Source of the DNA: Enterobacter sichuanensis
Lineage (GTDB): Bacteria; Pseudomonadota; Gammaproteobacteria; Enterobacterales; Enterobacteriaceae
Assembly (NCBI RefSeq): GCF_002939185.1
Contig: NZ_POVL01000031.1
Coordinates: forward strand, 1 to 60,714
Length of the DNA: 60,714 nucleotides
Direction: 5' to 3'
Under the pieces are notes generated by a model that saw nothing but the letters and a program-made list of their open reading frames with translations, did not search any database and had not been told where the DNA came from. Shown piece by piece: positions 52,812 through 60,714 of this stretch (position 1 is its first letter; the number at the start of each line of letters is the position of its first letter). A program made the translations under genes and the position numbers.

Positions 52812-53729
52812 ATGAATATTCGTGATCTTGAATACCTGGTAGCGTTAGCCGAGCATCGTCACTTTCGCCGCGCGGCAGATTCCTGCCACGTCAGCCAGCC
52901 CACGCTGAGCGGTCAGATCCGCAAGCTGGAAGACGAGCTGGGTGTGATGTTGCTGGAGCGCACCAGTCGTAAGGTACTGTTCACACAGGCAGGTTTACTG
53001 CTGGTGGATCAGGCGCGCACCGTGCTGCGCGAGGTCAAAGTGCTCAAGGAAATGGCAAGCCAGCAGGGAGAGGCGATGTCTGGCCCACTGCATATTGGCC
53101 TGATCCCAACCGTTGGTCCGTACCTACTGCCGCACATCATTCCGATGCTGCACCAGACGTTCCCGAAACTCGAAATGTACCTGCATGAAGCGCAAACCCA
53201 TCAGCTGCTGGCACAGCTGGACAGTGGCAAGCTCGACTGCGCCATTCTGGCGCTGGTGAAAGAGAGTGAAGCTTTTATTGAAGTGCCGCTGTTCGATGAG
53301 CCAATGATGCTGGCGATCTACGAAGATCACCCGTGGGCGAATCGCGATCGCGTGCCGATGGCCGATCTCGCCGGTGAAAAGCTGCTGATGCTGGAAGACG
53401 GCCACTGCCTGCGCGATCAGGCGATGGGCTTCTGCTTCGAAGCGGGCGCTGATGAGGATACCCATTTCCGCGCAACCAGCCTGGAAACGCTGCGTAATAT
53501 GGTCGCGGCGGGAAGCGGAATCACGCTGCTGCCTGCGCTGGCGGTACCGCGCGAACGCAAACGCGATGGTGTGGTTTACTTGCCGTGCATTAAGCCAGAG
53601 CCGCGTCGAACCATTGGTCTGGTCTATCGCCCGGGCTCACCGCTGCGCAGCCGCTATGAGCAACTGGCAGAGGCCATCCGTGGTGCGATGGATGGCCATT
53701 TCGACAGTGCGTTAAAACAGGCGGTTTAA
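52812..53729 (+). CDS. oxyR: Hydrogen-peroxide sensor regulator OxyR
   Basis: A 305-aa LysR-type regulator. The N-terminal winged helix (1-60, [24 protein letters not shown]) is followed by a redox-sensing domain with Cys199 and Cys208 in [14 protein letters not shown], which form a disulfide on peroxide exposure. It activates katG, oxyS and other defence genes, so sensor, RNA effector and one target enzyme lie in this window. Its last 18 bases overlap the sthA 3' end on the other strand. Confidence 0.99.
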   Translation: MNIRDLEYLVALAEHRHFRRAADSCHVSQPTLSGQIRKLEDELGVMLLERTSRKVLFTQAGLLLVDQARTVLREVKVLKEMASQQGEAMSGPLHIGLIPTVGPYLLPHIIPMLHQTFPKLEMYLHEAQTHQLLAQLDSGKLDCAILALVKESEAFIEVPLFDEPMMLAIYEDHPWANRDRVPMADLAGEKLLMLEDGHCLRDQAMGFCFEAGADEDTHFRATSLETLRNMVAAGSGITLLPALAVPRERKRDGVVYLPCIKPEPRRTIGLVYRPGSPLRSRYEQLAEAIRGAMDGHFDSALKQAV

Positions 53730-55112
53730 ACCGTTTAAGGCAGCGACCCGATAGGCTTCGGCCATGGTCGGGTAGTTAAAGGTGGTGTTGACGAAGTACT
53801 CAATGGTGTTGCCACCACCTTTCTGCTCCATGATGGCCTGGCCGATATGAATGATTTCCGCGGCGCGTTCACCAAAGCAGTGAATCCCGAGGATCTCTTT
53901 CGTCTCGCGATGGAACAGGATCTTCAGCGTCCCCACGCTCATCCCCACGATTTGCGCCCGCGCCAGATGTTTAAACTGCGCGCGTCCTACCTCGTAAGGC
54001 ACTTTCATTGAGGTCAGCTGCTGCTCGGTTTTGCCGACAGAACTGATTTCCGGGATGGTATAGATGCCCGTCGGGATATCTTCAATCAGATGCGCCGTCG
54101 CTTCGCCTTTTACCAGCGCCTGAGCCGCGATGCGCCCCTGGTCATAAGCGGCAGAGGCCAGACTTGGGTAGCCAATCACGTCGCCAACCGCGTAGATATG
54201 CGGCAGGGCGGTCTGATACATGCTGTTGACCTTCAGCTGACCACGGCTGTCGGTTTCAAGCCCGATATTTTCCAGCTGCAGCGAATCGGTGTTACCGGTA
54301 CGGCCGTTGGCATACAGCAGACAGTCAGCTTTCAGCTTCTTGCCGGACTTGAGGTGCATGATCACCCCGTCATCACAGCCTTCAATCTTCTCATACTCTT
54401 CGTTGTGGCGAATCACCACGCCGCTGTTCCAGAAGTGGTAGGAGAGCGAGTCTGACATCTCCTGATCGAGGAACGCCAGCAGGCGATCGCGGGTGTTGAT
54501 CAGGTCAACTTTGACATCCATTCCGCGGAAGATCGACGCATATTCACAGCCAATGACTCCCGCACCATAGATAATGACGTGACGGGGTTCATGGTGCAGG
54601 CTCAGAATGGAGTCACTGTCGTAGACGCGCGGATGTGAGAAGTCCACGTCGGCCGGATGGTAAGGGCGTGAACCGCAGGCGATGACAAATTTTTCGGCGG
54701 TAAGGGTTTCAACCGAACCGTCGTGGCATTCGAGTGCCAGCGTGTGTTCATCCACAAAATGCGCGTTGCCCTGCAAAATCTCACAGTGGTTACGCTCATA
54801 AAATCCCTGACGCATACGTGTCTGCTGGTTAATGACGGTATCCGCGTGGTTCAGGATGTCAGCAAAGGATGAACGAAGAAGTCGGGAGTGGTCGCTGTAA
54901 AGAGGGTTCTGGTTAAATTCGATAATGCGGCTAACGGCGTGGCGGAGGGCTTTGGAAGGGATGGTGCCCCAGTGGGTGCAACCGCCGCCGACATTATGGT
55001 AGCGCTCAATGACCGCTACTCTGGCTCCCTGTTTCACCAGACCCATAGCAGCACCTTCACCGCCGGGACCGGAACCAATAACTATTGCGTCGTAATCGTA
55101 GGAATGTGGCAT
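53712..55112 (-). CDS. sthA: Soluble pyridine nucleotide transhydrogenase
   Basis: A 466-aa cytoplasmic FAD protein moving reducing equivalents from NADPH to NAD+. The FAD-binding N-terminus is [17 protein letters not shown], and the second nucleotide site is [16 protein letters not shown]. The family relates to disulfide reductases, but here the redox pair is lost ([15 protein letters not shown] has one Cys only), as is normal for SthA. It is convergent with oxyR, overlapping by 18 bases at the 3' ends, and divergent from fabR. Confidence 0.98.
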   Translation of the reverse strand: MPHSYDYDAIVIGSGPGGEGAAMGLVKQGARVAVIERYHNVGGGCTHWGTIPSKALRHAVSRIIEFNQNPLYSDHSRLLRSSFADILNHADTVINQQTRMRQGFYERNHCEILQGNAHFVDEHTLALECHDGSVETLTAEKFVIACGSRPYHPADVDFSHPRVYDSDSILSLHHEPRHVIIYGAGVIGCEYASIFRGMDVKVDLINTRDRLLAFLDQEMSDSLSYHFWNSGVVIRHNEEYEKIEGCDDGVIMHLKSGKKLKADCLLYANGRTGNTDSLQLENIGLETDSRGQLKVNSMYQTALPHIYAVGDVIGYPSLASAAYDQGRIAAQALVKGEATAHLIEDIPTGIYTIPEISSVGKTEQQLTSMKVPYEVGRAQFKHLARAQIVGMSVGTLKILFHRETKEILGIHCFGERAAEIIHIGQAIMEQKGGGNTIEYFVNTTFNYPTMAEAYRVAALNGLNRLF

Positions 55113-55308
55113 GGCAAGGCTTACCTGTTCTTATACATAAAAGCAACAGAATCATAACATCATTGCCCGATTAACCCAATTATCGTTGTGCTTTTTTCCG
55201 GCAGTGGAGCACAAACCGCACGTAAACAATCATTCACAAAGCTGAGCAAACAGATTAATTTTATTCTCTGGTATAGTGCCATCAGGCCTTTGGAAGGATT
55301 CAACTATC

Positions 55309-55947
55309 GTGATGGGCGTAAGAGCACAACAAAAAGAGAAAACCCGGCGTTCGCTGGTGGAAGCCGCATTCAGTCAACTGAGTGCTGAGCGAAGTTTTGC
55401 CAGTTTGAGCCTGCGCGAAGTCGCACGCGAGGCCGGGATTGCGCCAACGTCCTTTTATCGTCATTTCCGTGATGTGGATGAACTGGGCCTGACCATGGTC
55501 GATGAAAGCGGCCTGATGCTGCGCCAGTTGATGCGCCAGGCGCGTCAGCGTATCGCCAAAGGGGGCAGCGTCATCCGCACCTCCGTATCTACCTTTATGG
55601 AATTTATCGGCAATAACCCCAACGCGTTTCGTCTGCTTTTGCGCGAGCGTTCGGGGACATCAGCGGCGTTTCGTGCCGCCGTCGCGCGTGAAATTCAGCA
55701 TTTCATCGCGGAACTTGCCGACTATCTTGAACTCGAAAATCATATGCCGCGTGCGTTTACTGAGGCGCAGGCCGAGGCGATGGTGACGATTGTGTTCAGC
55801 GCGGGTGCCGAAGCGCTGGATGTCAGCATTGAACAACGTAAGCAGCTTGAAGAGCGACTGGTATTGCAGCTCAGGATGATCTCCAAAGGTGCATACTACT
55901 GGTATCGCCGTGAACAAGAGAAACTGGCACATCAAACCGAAGAGTGA
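55309..55947 (+). CDS. fabR: TetR-family fatty-acid regulator FabR
   Basis: A TetR-type repressor of about 212 aa that adjusts fabA and fabB to control unsaturated fatty acid synthesis. The helix-turn-helix is [21 protein letters not shown] near 30-50. The rest is nearly identical to E. coli except for a different last 10 residues ([12 protein letters not shown]). The start is GTG 55309 followed by ATG 55312, either being possible. It is followed 9 bases later by yijD, forming an operon. Confidence 0.97.
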   Translation: MMGVRAQQKEKTRRSLVEAAFSQLSAERSFASLSLREVAREAGIAPTSFYRHFRDVDELGLTMVDESGLMLRQLMRQARQRIAKGGSVIRTSVSTFMEFIGNNPNAFRLLLRERSGTSAAFRAAVAREIQHFIAELADYLELENHMPRAFTEAQAEAMVTIVFSAGAEALDVSIEQRKQLEERLVLQLRMISKGAYYWYRREQEKLAHQTEE

Positions 55948-55956
55948 AGGTGAGTA

Positions 55957-56316
55957 ATGAAACAGTCAGGTCAGGATAAAGGGACGCTGTTGCTGGCATT
56001 GATCGCTGGCTTATCCATTAATGGGACGTTTGCCGCTATTTTTAGCTCCATTGTTCCGTTTTCAATTTTCCCGCTTATTGCGCTGGTGCTGACCGTTTAC
56101 TGTCTGCATCAACGTTACCTGAACCGCACGATGCCGGTCGGGTTGCCGGGACTGGCGGCGGCCTGCTTTATTCTGGGTGTACTGCTCTACAGCACGGTGG
56201 TGCGCGCGGAGTATCCGGATATCGGCTCTAACTTCTTCCCTGCGGTACTGTCTGTTGCGCTGGTATTCTGGATCGGCGCTCGCATGCGTAGCCGCAAAAG
56301 CCAGTTGCCGGAGTAA
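55957..56316 (+). CDS. yijD: YijD, DUF1422 inner-membrane protein
   Basis: A 119-aa hydrophobic protein with about four membrane helices, equal in length to E. coli YijD. Its function is unknown. It follows fabR after 9 bases and is the last gene before a BIME, convergent with trmA. Cotranscription with fabR suggests a link to membrane lipid balance, which is inference only. Confidence 0.92.
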   Translation: MKQSGQDKGTLLLALIAGLSINGTFAAIFSSIVPFSIFPLIALVLTVYCLHQRYLNRTMPVGLPGLAAACFILGVLLYSTVVRAEYPDIGSNFFPAVLSVALVFWIGARMRSRKSQLPE

Positions 56317-56326
56317 TGAATCATTT

Positions 56327-56392
56327 GTAGGGCAGGTAAGCGAAGCGCCACCTGCCAAAAACGCCGGATGGCGCAACGCTTATCCGGCCTAC
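56327..56392. repeat. BIME: paired REP elements
   Basis: GTAGGGCAGGTAAGCGAAGC-GCCACCTGCC and, inverted, GCCGGATGGCGCAACGC-TTATCCGGCCTAC, between the convergent yijD and trmA. Confidence 0.87.
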
Positions 56393-56395
56393 AGA

Positions 56396-57496
56396 TCACC
56401 GTGCGGTAAGTAAAACGCCGCACTCCATATGGTGGGTATACGGGAACTGATCGAACAGTGCCAGACGTTCAACTCTGTGCGTCTGGCCTAATGTTTCAAG
56501 GTTCTTGCACAGCGTCTCCGGGTTGCAGGAGATGTACAAAATACGCGGGTACGCCTGCACCATCTTTTCGGTTTCGCTGTCGAGTCCACTGCGCGGCGGG
56601 TCGACAAAAATCGTCTCACACTGGTAGCTCTTCAAATCGATTCCCTCCAGACGGTTAAACTGGCGTACGCCGTTCATGGCCTGGGTAAACTCTTCAGCGG
56701 CCATACGGATGATCTGCACGTTATCAATATGGTTGGCGGCAATGTTGTACTGCGCGGCGGCAACTGACGGCTTGGCAATTTCCGTTGCCAGCACGCGATC
56801 GAAGTTACGTGCCAGCGCCAGAGAGAAGTTGCCGTTACCGCAGTACAGTTCAAGCAGATCGCCCGTTGACCCTTCCGTTGCCTTCAGCGCCCACTCCAGC
56901 ATCTGCACATTCATCGCGGCGTTCGGCTGGGTAAAACTGTTCTCCACCTGACGATAAATCATCTCTTTACCCGCCACCGGCAGACGCTCGTCGACGTAAT
57001 CCTGATCGAGCATGATTTTGGTTTTTGTCGCGCGGCCAATCAGATGAACGTTGATGTTCTGCGCCCGAAGCGCATCACGCAGCGCTTCGGCCTGCTCGCG
57101 CCACTCGTCATTCAGCGCTTTATGATACAGCAGGGAGACGATAGCCTGGTTACTTTGCGTGGTCAGATAGTCGATCTGGAACAGCTTGTGGCGCAGCACC
57201 GGGTTATCACGTACGCCGTCGATCATTAGCGTCATAAGCTGGTTGATAAGCTCACTCGCGGCCGGGAAGCTGTCCACGCGAATGCGGGATTTGGTCTGCT
57301 GATCGAAAATAATGTGGTACAGGTCATCCCCGTCATGCCAGATGCGGAACTCGGCACGCATACGATAGTGGCTGACAGGCGAGCGAAACACCTCGGGAAC
57401 GGGCGCGTTAAACGGCGTCATCATACTTTGCAGGCGGACAACTTTCTCTGCCAGCTGCGCGTCGTACTGTTCGGTCGGGAGGTGTTCGGGGGTCAT
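56396..57496 (-). CDS. trmA: tRNA (uracil-54-C5)-methyltransferase TrmA
   Basis: A 366-aa SAM-dependent enzyme forming 5-methyluridine-54 in tRNA, and also modifying tmRNA. The SAM site is [19 protein letters not shown] near 210-220. The catalytic Cys is in YISCNPETL near 324 and the Glu in HMECGVLL near 358. [10 protein letters not shown] is the substrate loop. I chose ATG 57496 ([11 protein letters not shown]), matching E. coli length. Upstream in-frame codons reach the btuB control region. Confidence 0.97.
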   Translation of the reverse strand: MTPEHLPTEQYDAQLAEKVVRLQSMMTPFNAPVPEVFRSPVSHYRMRAEFRIWHDGDDLYHIIFDQQTKSRIRVDSFPAASELINQLMTLMIDGVRDNPVLRHKLFQIDYLTTQSNQAIVSLLYHKALNDEWREQAEALRDALRAQNINVHLIGRATKTKIMLDQDYVDERLPVAGKEMIYRQVENSFTQPNAAMNVQMLEWALKATEGSTGDLLELYCGNGNFSLALARNFDRVLATEIAKPSVAAAQYNIAANHIDNVQIIRMAAEEFTQAMNGVRQFNRLEGIDLKSYQCETIFVDPPRSGLDSETEKMVQAYPRILYISCNPETLCKNLETLGQTHRVERLALFDQFPYTHHMECGVLLTAR

Positions 57497-57572
57497 GATG
57501 CGTCCTGAGTGATAAAGAATTACGCGGGGATTGTAGGGATTGTTCAGGGGATGTCCAGATTTAATGGCTAAT

Positions 57573-57596
57573 AGCTGTCTGGACATCTATACGTGT
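57573..57596. promoter_or_regulatory. Candidate MetJ met-box array at the btuB promoter
   Basis: AGCTGTCT, GGACATCT and ATACGTGT are three tandem in-phase octamers, each matching AGACGTCT at six of eight bases (18 of 24), the same score as the metJ/metB array in this window. They overlap the region between the predicted btuB -35 and -10 (TCTAAT, 57596-57601). Confidence 0.6.
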
Positions 57597-57612
57597 CTAA
57601 TTGTAGCATTCT

Positions 57613-57827
57613 GTTTCCGGTCTCATGAGAGTGAAAAGGGAATCCAGTGTAAATCTGGAGCTGACGCGCAGCGGTAACGACTGGCGGGATGAGCGTTGTA
57701 GACACTGTGAAAATGGGAAGTCTTCATCCTTATAAAGCCACCTAGCCCGAAGACCTGCCGGGATCACGTCGCATTTGGTTTCATCATCGCGTGCTATCGA
57801 TGAGGCCTGCGGCATCCTTCTTATATT
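57613..57827 (+). ncRNA. Adenosylcobalamin riboswitch of btuB
   Basis: The leader carries the conserved cobalamin aptamer from CCGG at 57617, through GGGAATCCAGTG and GGAGCTGACGCGCAGCGGTAA in pieces, to the B12 box AGCCCGAAGACCTGCC (57744-57759). The expression platform follows, with TGCGGCATCC and GTGGATGC (57808-57835) able to form a hairpin next to the start codon. It represses btuB translation when adenosylcobalamin is bound, as in E. coli. The leader from the predicted +1 (about 57608) is about 235 nt. Confidence 0.95.
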
Positions 57828-57842
57828 GTGGATGCTTTAACA

Positions 57843-59681
57843 ATGATTAAAAAAGTATCGCTGTTGACGGCGTTGTCCGTCACGGCATTTTCGGGCTGGG
57901 CGCAGGATAGCGCAGACTCGTTGGTGGTGACGGCAAATCGTTTTGAACAACCCGCAAAAACTGTTCTGGCGCCGACGTCCGTGGTGACCCGTGAAGATAT
58001 TGAGCGCTGGCAATCCACGACCGTTGTCGATGTTATGCGCCGCCTGCCAGGTGTAGATACCGCGCAAAACGGCGGAATGGGGCAGTATTCTTCACTCTTT
58101 ATACGCGGTACGAATTCCAGTCATGTTCTCATCCTTGTCGACGGGATCCGACTTAACCAGGCGGGCGTCACGGGATCATCGGATCTCAGCCAGTTTCCGA
58201 TCGCGCTGGTGCAGCGTATCGAATACATCCGTGGCCCGCGTTCGGCGGTGTATGGCTCCGATGCGATTGGTGGCGTAGTGAACATCATTACCACCCGCGC
58301 CAAAGATGGTACGACTCTGAATGCAGGCGTAGGCTCGCACGGGTACCAAAATTATGGCGGCAGTACTCAGCAGACGCTGGGTGAAACCACGCGTGTGACG
58401 CTGGCCGGTGATTACACGTATACCAAAGGCTTTGATGTGGTGGCGGACGGTAACAACGGCGGCGTTCCCCAAACCGATCGCGACGGCTACATGAATAAAA
58501 CGATCTACGGTGCGCTGGAGCATGCGTTCTCTGAGCAATGGAGCGGCTTCGTTCGCGGATATGGTTACAGCAACCGTACTGCCTATGACGCTTATTACAG
58601 TCCAACCGCGCTAGTTGATACCCGCCAGCTATACAGCCAGACCTGGGATGCCGGGCTGCGCTACAACGAAGATATCTTCCATTCACAGCTGCTTTCCAGT
58701 TACAGCCACAGCAAGGATTTTAACTACGATCCGCATCTTGGACGTTATGACGCTACGGCAACGCTGGACGAAATCAAACAGTACAACGTTCAGTGGACAA
58801 ACTCTGTGGACGTTGGCCATGGCAATATCGGCGCGGGTATCGACTGGCAAAAACAGAGCACAGAACCTAACACCAACTATGTGCCTAATGCCTACGACAT
58901 TCGTAACACGGGCGTCTACCTGACGGCGTTGCAGAAGTTTGGCGATATTACGCTGGAAGGTGCAGCGCGCAGCGACGATAACTCGCAGTTTGGTCGCCAT
59001 GGTACCTGGCAGAGCAGTGCGGGCTGGGAGTTTATTGACGGTTACCGTTTCATTGCTTCTTATGGTACGGCCTATAAAGCACCGAATCTGGGGCAACTCT
59101 ACGGGCTCTACGGTAATGACCATCTTGATCCTGAAGAGAGCAAGCAGTGGGAAGGGGCGTTCGAAGGCCTTACCGCAGGCGTGAACTGGCGCGTGTCGGC
59201 CTATCGTAACGATGTTGATAACCTGATCGACTTCAACAATAACCTTCAGGAGTATTACAACGTTGGCAAGGCACGTATTAAAGGTGTCGAAGCGACGGCT
59301 TCGTTTGATACTGGCCCGGTCATGCATACTGTCAGTTATGACTATGTTGATGCGCGTAATGCGGCAACCAACCAACTGCTGGATCGTCGCGCTAAACAGC
59401 AGGTGAAGTATCAGCTTGATACGCAGATCTATGATTTTGACTGGAGTCTGACCTATCACTATCTGGGTACGCGGTACGATACCGACTTCGGTACATGGCC
59501 GAGTCAGAAGGTCAAAATGGGCGGCGTAAGCCTGTGGGATGTCGCAGTTTCGTATCCTGTCACCTCACACCTCACAGTTCGTGGTAAAATAGCCAACCTG
59601 TTCGATAAAGATTACGAGACAGTTTATGGCTACCAAACTGCAGGACGGGAATACACCTTGTCTGGCAGCTACACCTTCTAA
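57843..59681 (+). CDS. btuB: Vitamin B12 outer-membrane TonB-dependent receptor BtuB
   Basis: A 612-aa receptor with a 20-residue signal peptide ([20 protein letters not shown]), TonB box DSLVVTANR, plug domain (about 40-150, [34 protein letters not shown]) and a 22-strand barrel ending in Phe. It imports cobalamins and is also used by some phages and colicins. ATG 57843 is preferred over an in-frame ATG 15 bases earlier, which lies in the regulatory hairpin. Its last 56 bases overlap the start of murI in another frame. Confidence 0.98.
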   Translation: MIKKVSLLTALSVTAFSGWAQDSADSLVVTANRFEQPAKTVLAPTSVVTREDIERWQSTTVVDVMRRLPGVDTAQNGGMGQYSSLFIRGTNSSHVLILVDGIRLNQAGVTGSSDLSQFPIALVQRIEYIRGPRSAVYGSDAIGGVVNIITTRAKDGTTLNAGVGSHGYQNYGGSTQQTLGETTRVTLAGDYTYTKGFDVVADGNNGGVPQTDRDGYMNKTIYGALEHAFSEQWSGFVRGYGYSNRTAYDAYYSPTALVDTRQLYSQTWDAGLRYNEDIFHSQLLSSYSHSKDFNYDPHLGRYDATATLDEIKQYNVQWTNSVDVGHGNIGAGIDWQKQSTEPNTNYVPNAYDIRNTGVYLTALQKFGDITLEGAARSDDNSQFGRHGTWQSSAGWEFIDGYRFIASYGTAYKAPNLGQLYGLYGNDHLDPEESKQWEGAFEGLTAGVNWRVSAYRNDVDNLIDFNNNLQEYYNVGKARIKGVEATASFDTGPVMHTVSYDYVDARNAATNQLLDRRAKQQVKYQLDTQIYDFDWSLTYHYLGTRYDTDFGTWPSQKVKMGGVSLWDVAVSYPVTSHLTVRGKIANLFDKDYETVYGYQTAGREYTLSGSYTF

Positions 59682-60477
59682 TCCGCGTCCCACCGTGCTG
59701 GTATTTGATTCCGGCGTCGGTGGGCTTTCGGTCTATGATGAGATCCGGCATCTCCTGCCGGATCTTCATTACATCTATGCCTTCGATAACGTTGCTTTTC
59801 CGTATGGGGAAAAGAGCGAAGATTTTATTGTTGAGCGTGTGGTTGAAATCGTTACTGCGGTACAAAAGCGCTATCCCCTCGCGCTGGCCGTTATCGCCTG
59901 CAATACGGCGAGCACCGTTTCCCTTCCTGCCCTGCGTGAAAAATTCCAGTTTCCGGTTGTAGGGGTCGTTCCTGCGATAAAACCAGCAGCGCGCCTGACG
60001 GCGAACGGTATTGTGGGGTTGCTGGCAACGCGAGGCACGGTAAAGCGTCCTTATACCCGCGAGCTGATCGACCGTTTTGCCAACGAATGCCAGATTGCGA
60101 TGCTCGGTTCGGCTGAGCTGGTGGAAATGGCCGAAGCGAAGCTGCATGGTAAGGCGGTATCACTCGAAGAGTTGCGTCGTATTCTTCGTCCGTGGCTGCG
60201 GATGCCCGAACCACCGGATACCGTTGTGCTGGGCTGCACCCACTTCCCGCTATTACAGGAAGAACTTTTAGCCGTGTTGCCGGAAGGGACACGTCTGGTG
60301 GATTCTGGTGCGGCTATCGCCCGTCGTACGGCCTGGTTGCTGGAGCATGAAGCGCCGGATGCGAAATCAGCCGATGCGAATATTGCTTTTTGTATGGCAA
60401 TCACGAATGAGACCGAGCAACTTTTACCCGTTTTACGTCGTTACGGCTTTGAAACGCTCGAAAAACTGGCGCTGTAG
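59626..60477 (+). CDS. murI: Glutamate racemase
   Basis: A 283-aa cofactor-independent racemase making D-glutamate for peptidoglycan. The two catalytic Cys are in [10 protein letters not shown] near 92 and GCTHFPLL near 205. The Asp-Ser in [15 protein letters not shown] is the substrate loop. The E. coli-type N-terminal extension ([12 protein letters not shown]), which senses UDP-MurNAc-L-Ala, is present. It starts inside btuB with a 56-base overlap and ends 51 bases before the rRNA P1 promoter. Confidence 0.98.
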   Translation: MATKLQDGNTPCLAATPSNPRPTVLVFDSGVGGLSVYDEIRHLLPDLHYIYAFDNVAFPYGEKSEDFIVERVVEIVTAVQKRYPLALAVIACNTASTVSLPALREKFQFPVVGVVPAIKPAARLTANGIVGLLATRGTVKRPYTRELIDRFANECQIAMLGSAELVEMAEAKLHGKAVSLEELRRILRPWLRMPEPPDTVVLGCTHFPLLQEELLAVLPEGTRLVDSGAAIARRTAWLLEHEAPDAKSADANIAFCMAITNETEQLLPVLRRYGFETLEKLAL

Positions 60478-60528
60478 CACGGTTTTGAGCAAAAAAGAGA
60501 CGGTTGAACGTTTTTTTTAAAAGAGGGG

Positions 60529-60565
60529 TTGTCAACGTCTGAGAACTCCCTATAATGCGCCTCCA
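60529..60565 (+). promoter_or_regulatory. rRNA operon promoter P1
   Basis: TTGTCA (60529-60534), 16 bp, TATAAT (60551-60556), GC-rich discriminator GCGCCTCC and start A near 60565, identical in plan to E. coli rrnB P1. The AT tract at 60510-60520 fits an UP element. The discriminator predicts stringent (ppGpp) control. Confidence 0.93.
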
Positions 60566-60648
60566 CTGACACGGAACAACGGCTTACAGGCCGCCGGGTT
60601 AGCGGGGTTCAGAGATGAACGCCAGCAGAGAAAAGCGAAAATAATCAC

Positions 60649-60676
60649 TTGACTCTGAATGAGGAAAACGTAATAT
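60649..60676 (+). promoter_or_regulatory. rRNA operon promoter P2
   Basis: TTGACT (60649-60654), 16 bp, TAATAT (60671-60676), 120 bp below P1. The 16S gene and box A lie beyond the window edge. Confidence 0.88.
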
Positions 60677-60714
60677 ACGGGACCTCGCAACGATGAGCTG
60701 AAAGCCGCGTTGCA

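Noticed and set aside
53712..55112. sthA as a disulfide reductase such as lipoamide dehydrogenase
   Set aside because: The redox Cys pair is absent, and length and sequence match the soluble transhydrogenase.

Overview
The window is a chromosomal segment of an enterobacterium. Protein lengths, sequences and gene order from sodA to murI and the rRNA promoters follow the E. coli K-12 block sodA-yiiM-cpxARP-fieF-pfkA-sbp-cdh-tpiA-...-btuB-murI-rrn closely. Several differences (a raffinose/melibiose-type operon, azlCD, an SLC13 permease, no frw/pfl genes beside fsaB, no yijEF, no yiiS-uspD) point to Enterobacter or a near relative rather than Escherichia. The genus is inferred from gene content and overall GC-rich composition, not from a database search.

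Layout. 1-8.7 kb is accessory: the 3' part of a chaperone-usher fimbrial operon (usher plus a pilin-like subunit), azlCD for branched-chain amino acid export with a divergent XRE-cupin regulator, then a raf-type operon (LacI-family regulator, GH36 alpha-galactosidase, LacY-family permease) with twin operators. 8.7-22.5 kb carries sodA, yiiM, the Cpx envelope-stress system with the CpxQ small RNA in the cpxP 3' UTR, fieF, pfkA, sbp, cdh, an SLC13 permease, tpiA, yiiQ, yiiR, fpr and glpX. 22.6-31.9 kb carries glpFK, zapB, rraA, menA, hslVU, ftsN and cytR. 32-45 kb carries priA, rpmE, the methionine genes metJ/metBL/metF, katG, gldA, fsaB and an AraC-family regulator. 45-60.7 kb carries ppc, the divergent argE/argCBH operons, oxyS/oxyR, sthA, fabR-yijD, trmA, the cobalamin riboswitch with btuB, murI, and tandem rrn P1/P2 promoters at the right edge, just before a 16S gene that lies outside.

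Functional themes are central carbon and glycerol metabolism (pfkA, tpiA, glpFKX, gldA, fsaB, ppc), oxidative and envelope stress (sodA, katG, oxyR/oxyS, cpx), and amino acid synthesis under MetJ and ArgR. Many operators can be read directly: CpxR, Cra, Fur, GlpR/CRP, MetJ, ArgR, OxyR and sigma-32 sites.

Most of the window is ordinary core genome. The least explained piece is the 585-bp zapB-rraA gap. It holds a minus-strand unit with promoter, structured leader, SD, 35-codon hydrophobic peptide and terminator, and a divergent plus-strand unit that looks like a small RNA. A second notable point is a three-box MetJ-like array sitting on the predicted btuB promoter. Seven REP/BIME elements and four copies of another palindromic repeat lie between genes.
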